The notes under the pieces were generated by a model, which saw only the letters and a list, made by a program, of their open reading frames with translations, was not told where the DNA came from and did not search any database. DNA of 64,000 nucleotides, from assembly GCF_000372725.1 (NCBI RefSeq), contig NW_005200507.1, positions 942,737 to 1,006,736 of the forward strand, written 5' to 3'. Positions within the stretch are counted from its first letter, which is position 1. Each line of letters opens with the position of its first letter. The position numbers and the translations under genes are program-made. The stretch comes from Emiliania huxleyi CCMP1516 (Eukaryota > Haptophyta > Isochrysidales > Noelaerhabdaceae). Positions 60,152-64,000 of the stretch are shown in pieces.

Positions 60152-63100
60152 ATGCTCGCCCGGCCTGGCGCAGCGGCCTCTTGCCCCGACGGCACGTACC
60201 CTCGTGGCCTCTACCTCGACTTTGCTCTCGGCGACGAGACGGTCAACAACCTCGGCGGCTTCCCTGGGGGAGAAGACGTCGGCGGCGGCGTCACCTGCGA
60301 TCCAGATGCGCCCAACCAGCCTATGCAAGACTACTGTCCTTGTGGCTGCGGATGCCGGTGCGACAACGGCGACGTGGTGGCTCCGCCGGGCACCGCGCAA
60401 GAGCTGCGCTACAGCCGGGTGGGCCAGATCTTCGACGGGAGCGGCCTGGCCCCGGCGGCGGAGATCGACATCGTCGTGACCAACACAACCAAGTACACGC
60501 CGTGGAGCTCGTACAATACTGGACACCACGAGGGCGGCACGTTTGCGCAGATCAGCCTTCTACAAGGCACGGACACCACGTTCCGATACAGCTTCCGCGA
60601 CTCGGCCACGGACGAGCTTGTGGCGGTGGACTACGCCTTCGACTTTTGCTTCTTTGACCTCGACACCGGGCCGGGAGGATATATGAAAGAGACGCTGTCG
60701 GCGTGCGGCGTCGACGGCTACTACATGCACGGCAAGGTTCCGTCTCGGGGCGTCATCCTTGACTACCTCTGCCCAAACATCGACACGAGCGGCTTCATGA
60801 AGGTCAGCCGGACTGGCGACTGCGCCGTCGCCGAGGGCCTTCGGGAGGGTCGCGGCAGCGACAACCCGCAAGAGTTCTACGAGGTGCTGATGAAGCGGGC
60901 CGGAGAGAACGGGGGCAGCTACAGCGGCGAGTGCGCCGACTACGACCTGTGCCCTTGGGAGGAGCCGTTCGGCCACATGAAGTGCAGCGACCCGATCGTC
61001 GACCCCTCCACAGGCGACAAAATCGAGCGCGTCGACGGAGTGAACTGCGGCTTCGGCGTGTCGGGCTACGAGCGGCCGCCCGGCGTCACACCCGACATAA
61101 TCAACTGCCGGGAGGGCGAGGGGCCGCGGGCGACGGGCGTGTACCCTTCGACCAACACGCACGGCAAGGCGGGGAGCCCGTTCCGGTGGACGATGCCCAA
61201 GTTCGTCTGCATGGAGTACCCGAGAGGCCTCTCCCACTTTCAGGTGTCGTACTCGGTGAGTCCCGACCGACCAGCAAGCAAGGGCAGGTTTGGCAGGAAC
61301 TTCCTCTTTGCCGGCTCGGGCGTGCCGCGGGATTGCATTGGGCAGTCTCCGCCACCGCCGCCGCCACCACCGCCGCCATCGCCACTGCCATCGCCGCCAC
61401 CGCCGCCACCACCACCATCTCCATCGCCGCTACCGCCGCCATCTCCGTTGCTGCCGCCTCCGTCACCCCCGCCACCGCCACCTCCATCACCCCCGCCACC
61501 GTCTCCTCATCCTTTGCCACCACCGCCGCCATCGCCGCCACCGTCGTCGCCGCCGTCGCCGCCGCCATCTCCACTGCCTCCACCACCATCTCGGTCGCCG
61601 CCGCCACCGTCGACGTCGCCACAGCCACCTCCGCCGCCGTCCCAATCGCCACCACCTCCCTCGCCGCCTCCCTCGCCCCCGCCCCCGCCACCACTACCTC
61701 CTCCGCCACCGTCGCCGTCGCCACCCCCATCGCCGCCATCACCCTCGCCTCCGTCGCCGCCGCCGCCGCCGTTACCTCAGCCCCCGCAATCTTCGTCGCC
61801 GAGCCTTCCACCATCGCCCCCGTCCCTCTGCCCCGACGGCACGTACCCTCGTGGCCTCTACCTCGACTTTGCTCTCGGCGACGAGACGGTCAACAACCTC
61901 GGCGGCTTCCCTGGGGGAGAAGACGTCGGCGGCGGCGTCACCTGCGATCCAGATGCGCGCAACCAGCCTATGCAAGACTACTGCCCTTGTGGCTGCGGAT
62001 GCCGGTGCGACAACGGCGACGTGGTGGCTCCGCCGGGCACCGCGCAAGAGCTGCGCTACAGCCGGGTGGGCCAGATCTTCGACGGGAGCGGCCTGGCCCC
62101 GGCGGCGGAGATCGACATCGTCGTGACCAACACAACCAAGTACACGCCGTGGAATTCTGGCGACAACGGCCACTTTGCTGGCGGCACGTTTGCGCAGATC
62201 AGCCTCCTGCAGGGCATGGACACCACGTTCCGATACAGCTTCGTCCGACCCGGCACAGCCGAGGGTCAAGTTGTTGACTTTGGCAATCCCACTCCCCCGC
62301 CCGCCCGCCCGCCCGCCCGCCCTCCCGCGCACGCGCACACGCATGCACTGCCACTGCCATGTCGCATCAAACCGCACGACCTTCATCCCTCTCGTACATC
62401 GATGAGCACGCTTCCCCTGTCCGCCCCACAGCTTTCGATTTCTGCTTCTTCGACCTCGACACAGGACCCGATGGTACAATGGCAGAGACCCTGACGGCGT
62501 GTGGCATTGACACTGCTCAACCAGAGGGTGGCTACTTTATGCACGGCAAATTACCCAAAGACTCGCACGAGCTCTCCGCCCGCGGCAGCCTCTGTTCCAA
62601 CATCAAGACCACCGACTTTATCAGCATCCACCAATTCGGAGACTGCCTCCGAGTAAAGGAAGCGGAGGTGCTCAAGGTGAAGACGGCAGGCTGGCGGCTG
62701 GAGGCTTCATCACGTCTCATATGGCGCTCGACAGTGCCGGGCAAGAAGCAGATAGACCTCTCGCTGGCGCCTCAGCGCGACCCCCTTGCTCCGCAGCGAA
62801 ACGACGGCTTTGTGGTCGCGCCACATGGTCTACTCGGGCAGTCATACGATGGGGACCAGATCGCCGTTGACGGCCGGGTGGACCATTACAACGAGCTCTG
62901 GAAGGCCCAAGGCTCGACGCACGAAATCACCACTCGGGCGCAGGCGGAAGGTGCTATCGAGGGGAGCGGTGACGACTACAAGATGACGGAATTTTTCGCA
63001 ACCGACTTCAAGTACTCCCGGTTCTCAGCCGCACAAGCCCCGGTCCGCAACGTCACTCGACTCTCGGGAGCCCACCGCACAGCGCTGCGCCCTGGCTCTT

Positions 63101-63153
63101 CCAATTGGAATGTGGCGGCCGGCATGGCTGGTGACGATGAGAAGCTGGCGTAA
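60152..63153 (+). CDS. Pro-rich extracellular-type glycoprotein with a duplicated Cys-rich domain
   Basis: Exons 60152-62282 and 62432-63153 (GC-AG intron, phase 1) give about 950 aa. Domain A starts CPDGTYPRGLYLDFALGDET, has CPCGCGCRC and a beta-rich part (EIDIVVTNTTKYTPW, GGTFAQISLLQG, YAFDFCFFDLDTG), then a Cys-containing region to about 61330. A spacer of about 160 aa of SPPPPP/PSPPP repeats (61348-61828) resembles hydroxyproline-rich cell-wall proteins. A second copy of domain A starts at 61829, diverges after TKYTPW, and continues through the intron to its own FDLDTG and a unique tail. The intron lies exactly at VDF-A, where copy 1 has VDY-A and no intron. The ATG at 60152 gives no clear signal peptide, so a 5' exon may be missing. 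Confidence 0.75.
61348..61828 (+). repeat. Pro-rich (SPPPP) coding repeat
   Basis: A CCx/TCx-codon array encodes Ser-Pro and Pro runs between the two domain copies. Such spacers are typical hydroxyproline-rich, O-glycosylated rods in algal extracellular proteins; that modification is inferred. Confidence 0.85.
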
Positions 63154-63164
63154 GCCCGTCGGGC

Positions 63165-63169
63165 TCGTG

Positions 63170-63251
<82 letters not shown>

Positions 63252-63287
63252 CTTGAGAGAGATGACACACACACACACACACACAAA
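63165..63287. repeat. (CA)n, (GA)n and (CA)n microsatellites
   Basis: A CA array (63173-63226, broken once by CATA), an AGAGAG array (63227-63250) and a short CA array (63265-63284) lie behind the stop codon of the Pro-rich glycoprotein. Confidence 0.9.
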
Positions 63288-63885
63288 CTGGCCGCCCACA
63301 CACCTACCAGGCTAACGACACACGTGTTGCGATGCGAATTGTTTTGCAGATTTTGTTCGCAATAAATATATCGTCAAGAGAGAGTGGAGCGATGCACAGC
63401 GTTTTCCCACGTTTGCGGCCGCCGGTGTGGTGCGCGTGTTGTCCATGTTAAAGTATTCAGTAAACACATCGGCGGCATACTCTCGGGGGGTCTCTCTCGT
63501 GCTCCCGGGCCCACAGGCGCGCGCGCCACGCAGTGCGCAGGGCGCTCCAGAGACGCGCATAGAGTGGGATGCCACCTCCGACACGCGCGCGTCTCCGACC
63601 AAAACGGACGGCCGGCACGCATAAGCTTGGGTGGCTCCTCAGTCCTCTCCGCCGCCTCCCGCAACCCGAGAGCGTTCATCTCGGCCCGAGTGGCACAAGC
63701 GAGGGTCCAATGCGCGTTGCGGTGACTAATCTCAGCCCTCGAGCTCACCTCGGAAGGTATTTGCCGCCTCGGAGCTGCGGGAGAGCACTGCGCGCGGGCC
63801 CTGCGCATACGCACCTGGGCACGGGACGGGTCGGTGAGTGTCGCAGCGGGTTGGCCCGCCCAGCGCCCTCGCAGCGGCGCGGCTC

Positions 63886-63945
63886 TCCTTGCGTCTTGAC
63901 AAGAAAGCCCTCGGTCACCATCCGCTTCGAGATGAGGTCACACAC
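63886..63945 (-). CDS. Possible internal exon of a gene running off the window
   Basis: After a minus-strand CTGCCGCAG acceptor at 63946-63954, the frame VCDLISKRMVTEGFLVKTQ reads as a helix-like protein segment. No donor or family could be fixed. The flanking 63300-63885 holds GC-rich open frames without support, and 63955-64000 is cut by the window edge. Confidence 0.25.
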
Positions 63946-64000
63946 CTGCGGCAGGGGCGCGGGGCGGTCGCGGAGTGGGGGTGGGCGCGCGTGGCCGGCC

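Noticed and set aside
60931-62277. 448-aa Ala/Thr-rich frame over the Pro-rich spacer
   Set aside because: Frame-shifted translation of the proline codon array.

Overview
The window is nuclear DNA of a GC-rich, intron-bearing photosynthetic protist. A haptophyte-type alga fits best, but this is an inference. The support is: short spliceosomal introns of about 60-150 nt, several with GC-AG ends; candidate plastid-targeted proteins (a bacterial-type valyl-tRNA synthetase with a hydrophobic leader, a carotenoid-desaturase-like FAD enzyme, a DUF3177-like membrane protein); mitochondrial carriers; a RhoGDI; a ZNHIT2 homologue; and a possible meiotic SPO16-like protein. No bacterial operons, rRNA, convincing tRNA or CRISPR array was seen.

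Layout. 1-2.5 kb: repeats and a LINE 3' fragment. 2.5-6.4 kb: a tandem C2-like/histidine-phosphatase protein. 7.1-7.7 kb: a small SPO16-like protein (minus). 8-14 kb: repeat-dense, with two opposed copies of a long-TIR non-autonomous DNA transposon that have 8-bp target duplications, a small Asf1-like gene, and LINE fragments. 14.4-15.2 kb: a hypothetical gene. 15.6-17.8 kb: a LINE with RNase H. 18-19 kb: a sulfotransferase. 19-21 kb: a MITE and repeats. 21.2-25.4 kb: AFG1-like ATPase and a SAM-carrier-like protein, both minus. 25.4-26.7 kb: LINE pieces. 26.8-31.5 kb: a divergent pair, a calpain-like protein without the catalytic Cys/His and a plastid-type FAD oxidoreductase. 31.6-34 kb: a MITE with 6-bp target duplication and simple-motif repeat fields. 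34.1-37.9 kb: a hypothetical gene, an alpha/beta hydrolase, RhoGDI and a small Lys-rich protein. 39.4-42.9 kb: valyl-tRNA synthetase. 43-46 kb: a long CA microsatellite, another MITE, LINE tails. 46.2-49.3 kb: a large Ala-rich coiled-coil protein with thioredoxin-fold-like ends. 49.7-53 kb: ZNHIT2 and a frame-disturbed threonine dehydratase. 53-57.8 kb: repeats, a second mitochondrial carrier and a second RNase-H LINE. 58-58.8 kb: DUF3177-like protein. 59-59.9 kb: a foldback element. 60.1-63.2 kb: a secreted-type Pro-rich glycoprotein with a duplicated domain.

The genes are mostly unrelated housekeeping or organelle genes, as expected for eukaryotic nuclear DNA. The notable material is (i) a set of GC-AG introns confirmed by reading frame and homology, one of which is present in only one copy of an internal duplication; (ii) four non-autonomous transposon copies in three families with visible target-site duplications; (iii) two LINE subfamilies recognisable from their 3' ends and microsatellite tails, including a 41-bp tail-only insertion with a matching empty site; and (iv) several domains that kept a fold but lost the catalytic residues. 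I found no clear wholly new multi-gene system. Similarity calls come from reading motifs only; no database search was possible.
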